Assembly: GCA_040954595.2 (NCBI GenBank)
Contig: CM082576.2
Span: 15,934,001-15,998,000 of the forward strand
Direction: 5' to 3'
Origin: Balanoglossus misakiensis
Taxonomy: Eukaryota; Hemichordata
Length of the DNA stretch: 64,000 nucleotides
This document shows, in pieces, positions 54,406 through 64,000 of the stretch. A model generated the notes under the pieces. That model saw only the letters and a program-made list of their open reading frames with translations. It did not search any database and was not told the origin of the DNA. The position numbers were made by a program, and so were the translations under genes. How positions within the stretch are numbered: position 1 is the first letter of the stretch; every line of letters starts with the position of its first letter.

Positions 54406-57152
54406 GAATGTATTGGTTGTTTAGATTTAGGCCATGCTACTTTTCTTACCACGAAGGTGTCCTCGAAGTGTAATTCGACCACCTGACGAGGCGGCGCTCG
54501 ACCACACAACTGTGATAACATCGACATGGATGTCTGAAATGAGTCGTTATCACAACAGCGCCATCAATGCAAGAAAAATGCACTGTCGTGACCGTGTGCT
54601 CAAAGATGAACGGTCGATATCGCGGAGCCTGGTGACCACGTCATGTTTATAGATAACCTATGCCCAGGCACAGACATACAGATTTGCCTGATATCACAGA
54701 ACGCCAGTGCTTTGTGACTTTGCTTAAATACCACATATGATAGGAAACGTATGTATTTGTATTCTCCACCCGAAATCTCTGAGGTGAAAATTTTAATTAC
54801 TCCACCTGTATGTTCACCACCCTTTGGCCACCACTGGTTCAACACAGAGAAACAAAACGTCTCAGGTCAGTTATCGAGAAAGCTATAAATCAAACGTCAA
54901 CACAATACCGTTTTCTGTGACACCCCCTCTTGAAAATTCTAAGGCCGGTTAAACAACGTTGCTACTTGTACTTTGCTCTTCTATCAAATGTTAAGTGCGC
55001 ACAATCGACAAAGTTCGGCCACAGTTCAGACAAAACTAAATCACTTGATCTTTCTGTACCGCGCCTGACCGTTCGTCATACTGCTATTTTCGGAATGCTC
55101 GGAAAGCTACGCGACATCTCCGATCTTATCGTCAATTGCACCAAGCTTACACTCTTGTAAAGATTTAATGATTGGATTTTTTCTCCTGGCCTATGAAAAA
55201 ACATGGGGCCCTCAATTTCGACATTTGAACGAGATATTTTACATGGACATGAGCACAATTATTATCGGAGTGTAAATGCTGCCATGTACTGGCAGGGGTA
55301 CACCGTCCTGTTTTTGGCTTTGAAACGTGCTCACAAAGTGGAAACAAAATTTAACCCTAACACGGGGAAACGACTAACCAAGTGCGCATTTCCTTCATGA
55401 ATGCTCTATGTAGAAAATGGCCACTGTTCGCCTTGTTGTGCACCTGTTTATAGAGTTGGCTTGTACACATGAGTTCTTTCGGAGCTGGCCTGGAACAATG
55501 CTGCATTGAAGGAGGCATAACGCTGAAAATATTTCGCTTTATTTCCCCCTTAGATATAATGCAAAATACACAAACAGCTTAGTGCCTCGATCACACTCGA
55601 AATGCCAGAGTGACTGTTTCCAAAGATACAATGCTATGTTACGCCCCCTGTTGATTCATTTGTGTCTGGATTTCAGTTGGCCGCATTTTCGAAACTGCTA
55701 TAGTAATTCACGTATATCAGTACCTGCCCCGATTCCTCAACGTCATATAAGAGAATAAGCCACGATTCAAACGTCTGTAAGTTCTGAATGTCCATCGCTT
55801 TATTTCTTATTTCGCTTAATCCTTAAATGATATATTACAATCACCAGTCACGGTGAGTAGACCGTATTGCTACAAAATGAACGCTTGTTAATCGTTTATA
55901 AAAGTAAATGGTACATAACTGAATTGTATTTTCTGATTCTAAAGGTCAGTTTTGTCATGAGATGCTTGAACAAGCCAAGATTTTATTTTAATTCAAGGTC
56001 CTACTCCGGAGATGATCTCATCACCAACAGAAGTGGTGGCGCCCGTCACGCGACCCTATCATACGCCTTGCTAATTTGTCGACATGTAATAATTAGTTTG
56101 GATAAGAAGTGATTGCGCACGAAAATAAATAAATAAATAACTAGGATGACGACACTGTTTGAAACTGTGCCCTCATTAAGGCAACCTCCAGTTACAAGTT
56201 ACTGTCCGTGAGTACAAATAAATCTGGGTGAGAAGGGTTCACTGAACGTTCATTCGGTCACAGGCGACAGTTTGACAATAACATGTTGTCAATATTTTAC
56301 GTTGACGATTTCGATCCGTATGTCATGCTATCAGATGTTGCTGTAGCAAAATACAACAGGACACATTGAGAGAAGGACATGCGCAGGTAACGAGAGACGG
56401 AGACAAGCACAACTTATCACGGCAGCAAACATCCCCGGCAGTGTCGTATTTCCATAATGTCCATCTGGCCCAGAAATCATTTTTTCGAGGAAATCACACA
56501 CAAAGCTTCGTTTATCTAAAGAAGAAAACAAAAAATAAGATGACTCGTGTCGTTTACTAGTACAGATGGCGTAAAATATGATATAGTAATCTGCCATTGG
56601 TGATTGTCAAGTTTTTCCAATGAAGGAATTATGTCTATGTAATCGCTCTCCCATTTTTTTAAAACCCTGTGGTAAATGTAAGCCCTCGGGAGATACATAA
56701 TACCACTATGCAATCCTGTAATAAACTGGCTGTAAATCTCTTAGTTCAAGTTAGTGGGCGAAGCATCTGTTTTTGCTTAAAGCAAGTTACGGTTTTGACA
56801 AACTTCACAATAAAATTAGAATACAATGCAACACGCATGTCAGAGTTCGGGTCAAAAATTCGATGGAATAAATGGCTACATTGTGTGGACGGCATTTAAT
56901 TGTTTATTAACCTGTTATTTTTTGATAGTTGAACGTCCGGTTCCCCTTTCAGCGCTGCAACATGCACACAGATATCACATAATAACTAAACACTAAGACT
57001 CAGTGTTCAGAAAATTACTCGATGTGAGAAATACCTGTACTGTTATTGAGAAACGTTTAAACAAAAATAAAAACGAAATATATACTTCAAACAGTCCTTA
57101 TGTTTAAGCTGTGCCGTTTGCAAATGCTACAGATAGACACAAACACTTGTTA
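54406..57152. other. Intergenic, no gene recognised
   Basis: Several short frames (for example 54930-55160 and 55867-56112) show no conserved domain or splice context. I see no repeats that I can delimit. Confidence 0.4.
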
Positions 57153-57309
57153 AATAATAACACATGATAGCGAGGGCTGGTGATCTCTGACCATAATATT
57201 GATGATACCCTCGCCTGCGGCTCGGGCATCATCAATATTATAGTCAGAGATCACCATCCCTCGTGCAGGCTTCAAATCGTGATGCTGCCCGAGCATCATG
57301 TGTTATTAA
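57153..57309. mobile_element. 157-bp foldback hairpin element
   Basis: The outer arms AATAATAACACATGAT / ATCATGTGTTATTAAT and inner arms GGTGATCTCTGACCATAATA / TATTATAGTCAGAGATCACC give a two-level palindrome. The centre is CCTCGCCTGCGGCTCGGG. Confidence 0.78.
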
Positions 57310-57766
57310 TTTTATTACGCCGAACATTTGAACGTACATACAAGGCAGGCATAGAAGAACGTAGACGCGCGTCCATATGTCGTACGTTGCTGAGAATGTA
57401 AAATGTCTCGATCTCCCAAGAATTATACGATACCTACTTCGAACTTAGATTATTTTGAAAATACTGCACTGTTGGTTGCGATTTTGTTGTATTTACTGTC
57501 TGTTTATGGTAAAATATCGTCCAGTTGGAACAGGTGTTAAGCCTATGTGTCGCTTTGAAGCCATAGATGCGGGAGTTGACTGATCGTGGAGGAAGCCATT
57601 CTTTACTATCAATCACGTGATCTGGCCATGTGTCCCATGTCGCTGGCATTTCCAGATGACGGGCAAGCAATATTTCGGCATCTAGTAAAAGTTTTTCCCA
57701 GTATGTTTTTACTTTAGAACCGCCAAACACGTAACATGTATCAGGTATGGTGCCTCATCAGCCTCA

Positions 57767-57997
57767 TTGCATTTCGTTTGCACAGTTTTCTCTGCACCAT
57801 GTAAGTCCACGTTGCTGAAGTTGCCCTTCATCTGGAAATTTTAATTCGAACGTAACTGCCGCCTGAGCGCGTCTGACGTCATTTGATATCAAAGAATTGA
57901 ACGACAGTTTGGAACGCGCAGAAGTCGCGCGCAGAACACAAAACAACCCAGCGGGCAATATCAGCGCACGCGACAGGGCTTTATCAACTCTAGCCAT
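57767..57997 (-). CDS. Hypothetical small frame, possible first exon
   Basis: 77 codons from ATG at 57997 (MARVDKALSRALILPAGLFC). The segment SNDVRRAQAAVTFELKFPD has a nucleotide relative on the plus strand at about 62392-62455 (ATGTCAGACGCGCTCAGG). The similarity suggests a dispersed element or duplicated exon. No domain is known to me, and no matching downstream exon is identified. Weak call. Confidence 0.25.
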
Positions 57998-58081
57998 GTT
58001 ATATCACTTTTTTTTCTATATCACGTGAGCGCGTCTCAGCCAATCACGAATATGGTATAATACGTGAGGTGTAATAATTAA

Positions 58082-58221
58082 GCAATAACCCCCGCCGCAG
58101 GCGGGTATACACGAGATTTGGGTACAATTCGAGACATATAGCACGAGCCGTCAGGCGAGTGCTATATGGAGCGAATTGTACCCAAATCGAGTGTTTACCC
58201 GACTGAGGCGGGGGTTATTGC
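58082..58221. mobile_element. 140-bp foldback hairpin element
   Basis: GCAATAACCCCCGCC at the left is mirrored by GGCGGGGGTTATTGC. Arms of ~63 bp (including TTTGGGTACAATTCG) enclose GAGCCGTCAGGCGAG. Confidence 0.82.
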
Positions 58222-58315
58222 TATTATATTATATCAGCAATTGTTTTCGTGGCATATCAGTGTCATTTTCTTACCGAAACGGCGTCAGAAAGAGAAATTA
58301 CGATCGTGAACCAAC

Positions 58316-58522
58316 ATGGCGACGACGAATGTAAACACGAGCGGCCGGGATCGAGCATTAAACATGAAGCAGACGGGCATCGCGCATGGCAAAGTGACAA
58401 ATATATCCACAGAGCAGTTCCAAAATAAAACGTCCGTTAATTCAACATTATTTTTGTTTTATTTATTTGGTTTAAACACGCGCGACTGTGGTTTAACCGC
58501 ACATTTTGCTGCTGTGTGCTAG
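58316..58522 (+). CDS. Hypothetical small frame, possible first exon
   Basis: Starts at an ATG in good context (CAACATGGCGACG) and reads MATTNVNTSGRDRALNMKQT, then ISTEQFQNKTSVNST. The second stretch faintly recalls the N-terminal segment of DUF3504/Crypton-type proteins, but I would not assign it. The frame ends without a supported donor. Confidence 0.25.
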   Translation: MATTNVNTSGRDRALNMKQTGIAHGKVTNISTEQFQNKTSVNSTLFLFYLFGLNTRDCGLTAHFAAVC

Positions 58523-59323
58523 TTCAGGGGCCCGTTTTACCACTGCTAGCCATGGTAAAACAGTATTTTACCATGGCTTGATTCAGCTCTCGTCCAATCA
58601 GAATTGCGGACGGTAGCATGATATAATATAATTTATATTAAATCATGGCGTTATTGTTTGTTCTCCATCACGTGACGAGAAGCAGCCAGTTAAAGTTTGT
58701 ATACAAGTTCGTTGTAGGTCAGTGTAAAATTGCCATGACATGTGATTTAAGGATCCTGTTGCGACGTTAATATGTGGCAACATATTTTGTAAGTATCACA
58801 GTTTTCTTTCCAAGATTTGAATTCCAGAAAATGGCACGTATCTAAGCTTTTCTGGCGTTGAAATATAATCTACTCTTTCCATGTGAATGCGTCGGAAAAT
58901 GTCGGTGATATGGACCAATATCAGATGACGTAAACGTACAAAATGTCGTGCCATACCTGTTTGTGTGACAGCACTCCAGTTCCTGTATCCATACATGTGG
59001 CATTTCGACCAGAATCCGGGTAATCACAACTTCGAGGGTAACCGTGTGGTTTGTTCTTCGGGTTGCCGTGGTTCATTGTATCACTTCGTTGTTTTTTTCA
59101 GGCAGTTGTGAAAGTTGAACATGCAACCCTTGCAGTGCACTTGACCCAGAAGGGACTGGCCAAACGGTTGTGTGCATGGTGGAGAGTGTTCTGGAGACGT
59201 AAGACATATATACACAACCAAAGTTTAACATGTGTGTAGCTGTCATGCAGCATGTATGTAACAGCCATGCAGAATATCAATGTAACTAGAAAGTAGCCGC
59301 AGTATGTAACATGGCACACTCAC
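58523..59323. other. Region downstream of the ten-exon gene
   Basis: The next exon of the minus-strand gene should lie here or lower, joined in phase 2. I could not find one with a conserved pattern. Confidence 0.4.
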
Positions 59324-62300
59324 CCGATAAAAAATCTATTCAGTCTGTAAAAATTATACAGGCTTTCATGGGTAAATTCATCTTTTCTAACACGACAGGT
59401 AGTATATTCACAACAGTGAACAAATGAAACTAAACTATTGACTTGATTCGAGGAAATTAAATGAGTGTTGTTTGTGAAGCGGAAAATTTCACAATTAAAC
59501 TTATCATATCGTGCAGGTTGGCAGGGTGACAACCTCTGCAAAATACAGAGGTCCAGTTTCTTCTCACCACCGGTAATTCTGACACATGTGGTTAATCTTC
59601 CATAGGACTGAAACAGATAAAAAAATATTAAGTAGGTGATCAAAATATTTGTCTTTATGGTACAAATCCTCAAAACAACACAGTGCGGATAAAACAGATG
59701 GGTAGTGTAATGTCCATATTCAAATTACAACCAAGCTAATAAAAAGTTAATTTCTTCCAAACATGAAGAAAATGGAGAGAGAATAAGCGATATGGTCATA
59801 TACAAGGTTCTGTACTTGGTTATTATGAAAATCTAGCAAAGCATGCACTCAGACACTGCTGCACATCACCCTCACTACTCTGCTGTCTTTGTGCATACTT
59901 TACTGTATTTTTGTAAGAACTAAACCTCATACAGCGTGACTAACATACGTTTGTTCCACTTGAATTTGTGAAGCTCAGGAATGAGCCACCATTGACTAAA
60001 CCATTTTCAGCTTGTACTGACTTGAATTCCACAATGTCATCTTCAGGCGTGACGGAAACATTGTGCGCAGCCAAGACTCTGAAATATGAGTGAAAATCTT
60101 TAATTTTGCTCCTGATATCAACATCACTATCTTATTCTACTTTTCAAATCGGGTTGTAACGTACATGTATACAGTATTTACCTTGTCAACATATGCTCTA
60201 TCATTGTTATTGTTGATAATTGAAATTTAGTCCAGATTAAATTTCTCCTTTTAAATGCATGGTATGAGAAAGAATATATTTTACCTTGTAATGTCCGATG
60301 TGGGGTTGTCTCCATTGGTCTTATTGCTGGTGCATTTGACCTATACAAGCAATGAAATGAAAAAAGTTATGAAAAGCTTTGTAAATCACATCCTTGGAAA
60401 AACACACACACACAGAACAAACCTCCAACGCTCCAAGTACCTTTCGCAAACTGCCTGCCATGACCTTTTCTTTGTTCTGTTGTCCATTTAGAAATTTCTG
60501 AACCTCAGGTCTGTTGTTCATTCTCTTCACGGCATCACCACAGCATCTGTGATATAAACAATAATTTAGATGCCATTATTTTTAAAAGTCCTTAATTTAC
60601 AGTATCCCACCTGAAAAGCATTAATTAAAGTCCAATGAAATTAACCGTTGGCACTATATTCCAAAAGTTACAAACTAAAACGAGTCTATACAGTTGCACT
60701 CTCACTGAAGTTTATATATACTGGGGTAAGCACACTTCATTAGATTACCTGTGTTAGTTTTAACCAGTTCAATAGTAAAGTGGTAATCCACTTAAATATG
60801 ACCGCCTGGTGTGTGGTTAAAATTTAAGTGAAGTATGTTTAATTTCTTCCTGTGAAAATAACTAAATATTCATCAGTATAATAGTTTGTAATGTACCTGT
60901 AGTCCACACATGTACCTTCTTTCCAAAACCCCCCATTCAGAATGAAGCGCATTTGCTGAAGTTTACCAAAGTTCAGTGCAAGGTCCCTCGATGGGTTGTG
61001 GTGATTGGTGAACAGGTATTGCAGTCGTACTTGACCCATTAATGACTCACATCTACATTATAGTAAAGCAGAAAGATTGAAGAGAGTGTGACTGGAAATA
61101 ACATAGTGTGCAAGTAAAGTTATCCATATTCTTGCAGATATTTTTGGCAATACTGTAAATTTACTTTGTAAGCTATGTTTTAAATGTGTGCAAAAAGCAT
61201 GAGCTATTTGTTTCTCCAAAGATTTTGGGATTGCAACATATGTTGCCTCTAGAAAAAAACTGCTATTTCTCCTTTCCTTTCACTCTTGAATCTATGGTTA
61301 GCCTAACCTTTCTGTATCAAAGCAACCACAGGGTCCATAGTCAGCAATGTCATCTACCAAGTGGAGTAGCATGTGGATCTTTGGTTTCCGTAATGATGCA
61401 GGAAAGAGGGTCTTGATGTTGTTTATTAGTTTGTCTATCATTCCTTTCATTCGTGAGATATTTGCCTCATCCACTTGCACGTAGTCCTGGTGAACCAGTA
61501 CAAAGACCTAGAAAAATATTAATATATTATAGTGATACTGTCGTAGTGAAGACATGATCCAGAATTTTTCGCCGATGGAATATATTTTCACTCTGTGCCC
61601 CAGAACTATTTTTGAGAACGCACTAAATCATCACTCTGCATGAACACTACGGTAGACCATTCAGTGTTATGGGGAACCAACTCAACAGAGCATCGTGAAA
61701 TATAGAAACCAGATCCATTTTTGTTGGGGTATTGAAATGCTAGCCAGATTATATTTCACACAGACTCTCGGGGGTAATAAACGGCTGCTATGGCCCTCAT
61801 GGCCAGGCAATAGGTGTTCAATAATGTAGGGATTGTCTTACCTCACCAATTAGATGCCATAGCTTCAAATACTGGCTGCGTATGATTCCAACCAGTATGA
61901 ACATCGCCACCTGGCCCATAATTTAAACTCTCTGCCAGCAAATGACTGATATTTACTGGCAAATGTGTGATGTAATGTCCTTTTAAATGGGGACCAGTCC
62001 CAGGCCTGGGAAGAGAAGCAGCATGATCAATTCTCATTGATTTTAGTTCAAGCAGATATGCACAAATATAACACCACTGAAAACTATGTACCAGGTATGT
62101 CAGCCATGGATATAAATAGCTTGGTCACCTCTAAATTGGGAAAAACAGAAATACAAAGTGTGAGAAATACATGTAATACAACCTTGAATACAAAACTTAC
62201 CTTTAACTTGTGTTCAACTTGTACTTTGTCGTCAGGGGTCATAACATCAAAGGTTAGGTTAGTAAATATTTTTACTATGCCTAATTCGATGTTATGAAGT

Positions 62301-62995
62301 CTTTCATATGCAATCGATCTGAAACATCATTGCAAGGCAAATGTAATTAAACATTTCTCTAGGCATTTCATGTCAATTCTTCTATATCAAATGATGTCAG
62401 ACGCGCTCAGGCACAGTTACGTTGGCATTCAAATTTCCAGCTGTCGAGCAAAAATGTGGTGCAGACAAAAACATAGTTATAAACCTCACTTGCCTGCCAT
62501 TGTCAAAGGACTGTAACTCCATTAATGGATTCTCAGATTCCTTTACTCCATACTTAGTTCTTAGTTGTTTCTTTTCACTGTTGAAAAAATAAATAAAAAT
62601 GCAAATAAAATGTTTTGATCATCGATCTTTTCTGCTGAAAGAAAAGGTCAGGTACTTTAAAATTTATTTTATTTTCTTGTCCTGTAGGCATGAATCAAAG
62701 CAACACAGTGTCACAACATACAGGTTTCACATTGTTGATACCAAATCCCAAAAGCAACATTTATATCACAAAAGAAAATTGGGAATAACAGAACAAGTTT
62801 CTCTCGGTGATTTATTCTCGCCAAATATGCTAATATCTGCAATCAAATACCCTCGTTTCCCGTTTATAACCTCTAAATAATATGTAGATTTCAAACTCAC
62901 CTCACATTACCGGCAGCTTCGATATCATGTATGCATGCCTTTGTGTTACTTTTATTCCGTGTCATTCCTTGTATACATGGGTCATGTCTAGAAGC
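59324..62995 (-). CDS. Ten-exon gene resembling the C-terminal region of Plavaka/CACTA-type transposases (partial)
   Basis: Exons, minus strand: 62995-62901, 62577-62494, 62318-62201, 61910-61842, 61507-61308, 61052-60897, 60546-60423, 60340-60285, 60078-59949, 59607-59324. Every junction keeps phase without a stop, ~438 codons in all. Borders are GT-AG except a GC donor (CAG|GCAAGT) at 62493. Early exons are charged (KKQLRTKYGVKESENPLMEL). Then come VAMFILVGIIRSQYLKLWHL, SLRKPKIHMLLHLVDDIADY, FDTERCESLMGQVRLQYLF and TNHHNPSRDLALNFGKLQQM. The pattern KPK.H.L.HL...GP...TE..ES......NH..PSRD.A matches what I recall of Plavaka (CACTA-like) transposases and unnamed animal proteins. The tail exon reads SYGRLTTCVRITGG to YNFYRLNRFF. 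Upstream exons lie beyond 63 kb. Function unknown; DNA binding or a domesticated transposase role is inference. Confidence 0.75.
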
Positions 62996-63199
62996 CTAGT
63001 TTAAAGACAAATACATAAATGTGTGTCAAATCTAACCAATGATCACGAACATACCCATTCACTGATGCAAATTAAAGCAAAAATTCCTACGAATCATATA
63101 AATTACATACAGTTTTCTGAGGTCACCCCTAAGATTATACACATCAAATTTTACAGCAATGTGACAAGCAGTTTCATAAATTTCTATCAAAAAAAGCAT
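62996..63199. other. Intron or upstream sequence of the ten-exon gene
   Basis: The first visible exon begins after a CTAG acceptor, so this is probably intron. Confidence 0.5.
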
Positions 63200-63202
63200 T
63201 AA

Positions 63203-63987
63203 GGCTGCATTCACAAACACCTCTGGAGGGGGGGGGGGCGGGAGAATTTCATTTTTTTTACCGTTTATTTTCACATGCCCCCCTCAACAACCCGAAATAT
63301 TTTCAAATCCCCCCCTTCCGAACTGCTAAAATTTTCAAGTCCCCCCCCCCCCCCATTTTCTTTCACTCAGCAAAACACATCACCTATCTACAATGTATCT
63401 TGTAAAAAAGAAAAACAGCGCTCCCATGAAAAGAATTTGAAACTGATGTTTCCCCTCATCAGTGGGTATTAAAACTGAACATTGTTTTTATTTTTTAAGT
63501 ATCTGTATTCTGTGTTGGGAGACATTGTAAACCAAGAATTGAAGGGGGTGGGTTTGGGAGGGGGTGTCCCCCTCCCACGTAAGAAAATTTTATAAAATAC
63601 AGAGCTCAAAGCTGCATTTTAATGAACCTGGCAAAAGCAAATTAACTCAACTACCGGTATGTTGGGGAGGACAAATTTAACCGCCGCCGCTCAAAGTTAT
63701 CATGGGGTGGGGGCAAGTCCCCTGGCCTGGGACACTAGATAAACCAGTCAATGATTGAAAGGTGTTGATAAATGGAGGGGGTGGGTTAGAAAATTTTGTA
63801 AAATAAAGGGCGCGAAACTGCATTTTTGTGGACTCAAAATAAATATTTAGTCGTCAAAGTTTTCAAGTCCCCCCCTTTCAGTCCCTTAATTATTTCAAAT
63901 CCCCCCCCTTACATACCCTCATTTTATTCAAATCCCCCCCCTCAATTCTCCTGCCCCCCCCCTCCAGAGGTGTTTGTGAATGCAGCC
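63203..63987. mobile_element. 785-bp PIF/Harbinger-like MITE with G/C runs
   Basis: Ends are long inverted repeats: GGCTGCATTCACAAACACCT at 63203 and its complement ending at 63987, extending ~40 bp through G9-12/C9 runs. TAA flanks both ends (63200-63202 and 63988-63990). A 3-bp TWA duplication with ends starting GGC is typical of PIF/Harbinger MITEs. The interior is full of C-rich blocks (TTTCAAATCCCCCCC) and non-coding. It lies upstream of, or in an intron of, the ten-exon gene. Confidence 0.82.
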
Positions 63988-64000
63988 TAAAGGTAGAAAA

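Overview
The window reads as a stretch of a repeat-dense animal genome, most likely a marine invertebrate. Reasons: introns with GT-AG borders, BEL/Pao, DIRS-type and other LTR retrotransposons, a LINE 3' end, many MITEs and foldback hairpins, and no bacterial-style gene packing. The repeat mix would fit an amphioxus, hemichordate, echinoderm or cnidarian. I cannot name the species from sequence alone.

Layout. 0-8 kb: a 733-bp TTAA-flanked MITE, a 238-bp MITE with a 9-bp target duplication, and an LTR retrotransposon (3060-7752) that encodes only Gag and protease and sits inside an older repeat. 8.8-17.4 kb: a possible giant Mutator-like element with ~800-bp terminal inverted repeats, a wrecked transposase and a nested palindromic element. 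17.5-21 kb: two oppositely oriented 160-bp tandem arrays around a possible solo LTR. 22.3-23.1 kb: another TTAA MITE. 23.1-30.8 kb: a young, nearly complete BEL/Pao element whose polyprotein is broken by an exact 167-bp tandem duplication. 32-33.6 kb: a decayed DIRS-type reverse transcriptase. 34.3-38.7 kb: a DIRS/Ngaro-type element with complete split direct repeats but no tyrosine recombinase. 42.3-44.4 kb: hairpin elements and a two-exon start of a small gene.

45.6-53.3 kb holds the main host-gene signal of the middle part: at least three pieces of a TauD/clavaminate-synthase-like dioxygenase family. One is an intact-looking exon carrying the iron-binding HNE motif, one is a C-terminal pseudogene fragment, and one is a plus-strand paralogue with several frameshifts. 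The last intron of that paralogue contains a striking 2.5-kb foldback transposon built from two 5' halves of an IS3-like (IS3EU-like) element, flanked by a 6-bp target duplication.

53.9-54.4 kb is a LINE 3' fragment. 59.3-63.0 kb is the best gene in the window: ten minus-strand exons whose splice phases all agree, encoding about 438 residues of a protein resembling the C-terminal half of CACTA/Plavaka-type transposases, with no stop or frameshift. This is a good candidate for a domesticated transposase or a still-active intron-bearing one. The window ends in a 785-bp PIF/Harbinger-like MITE with TAA duplications.
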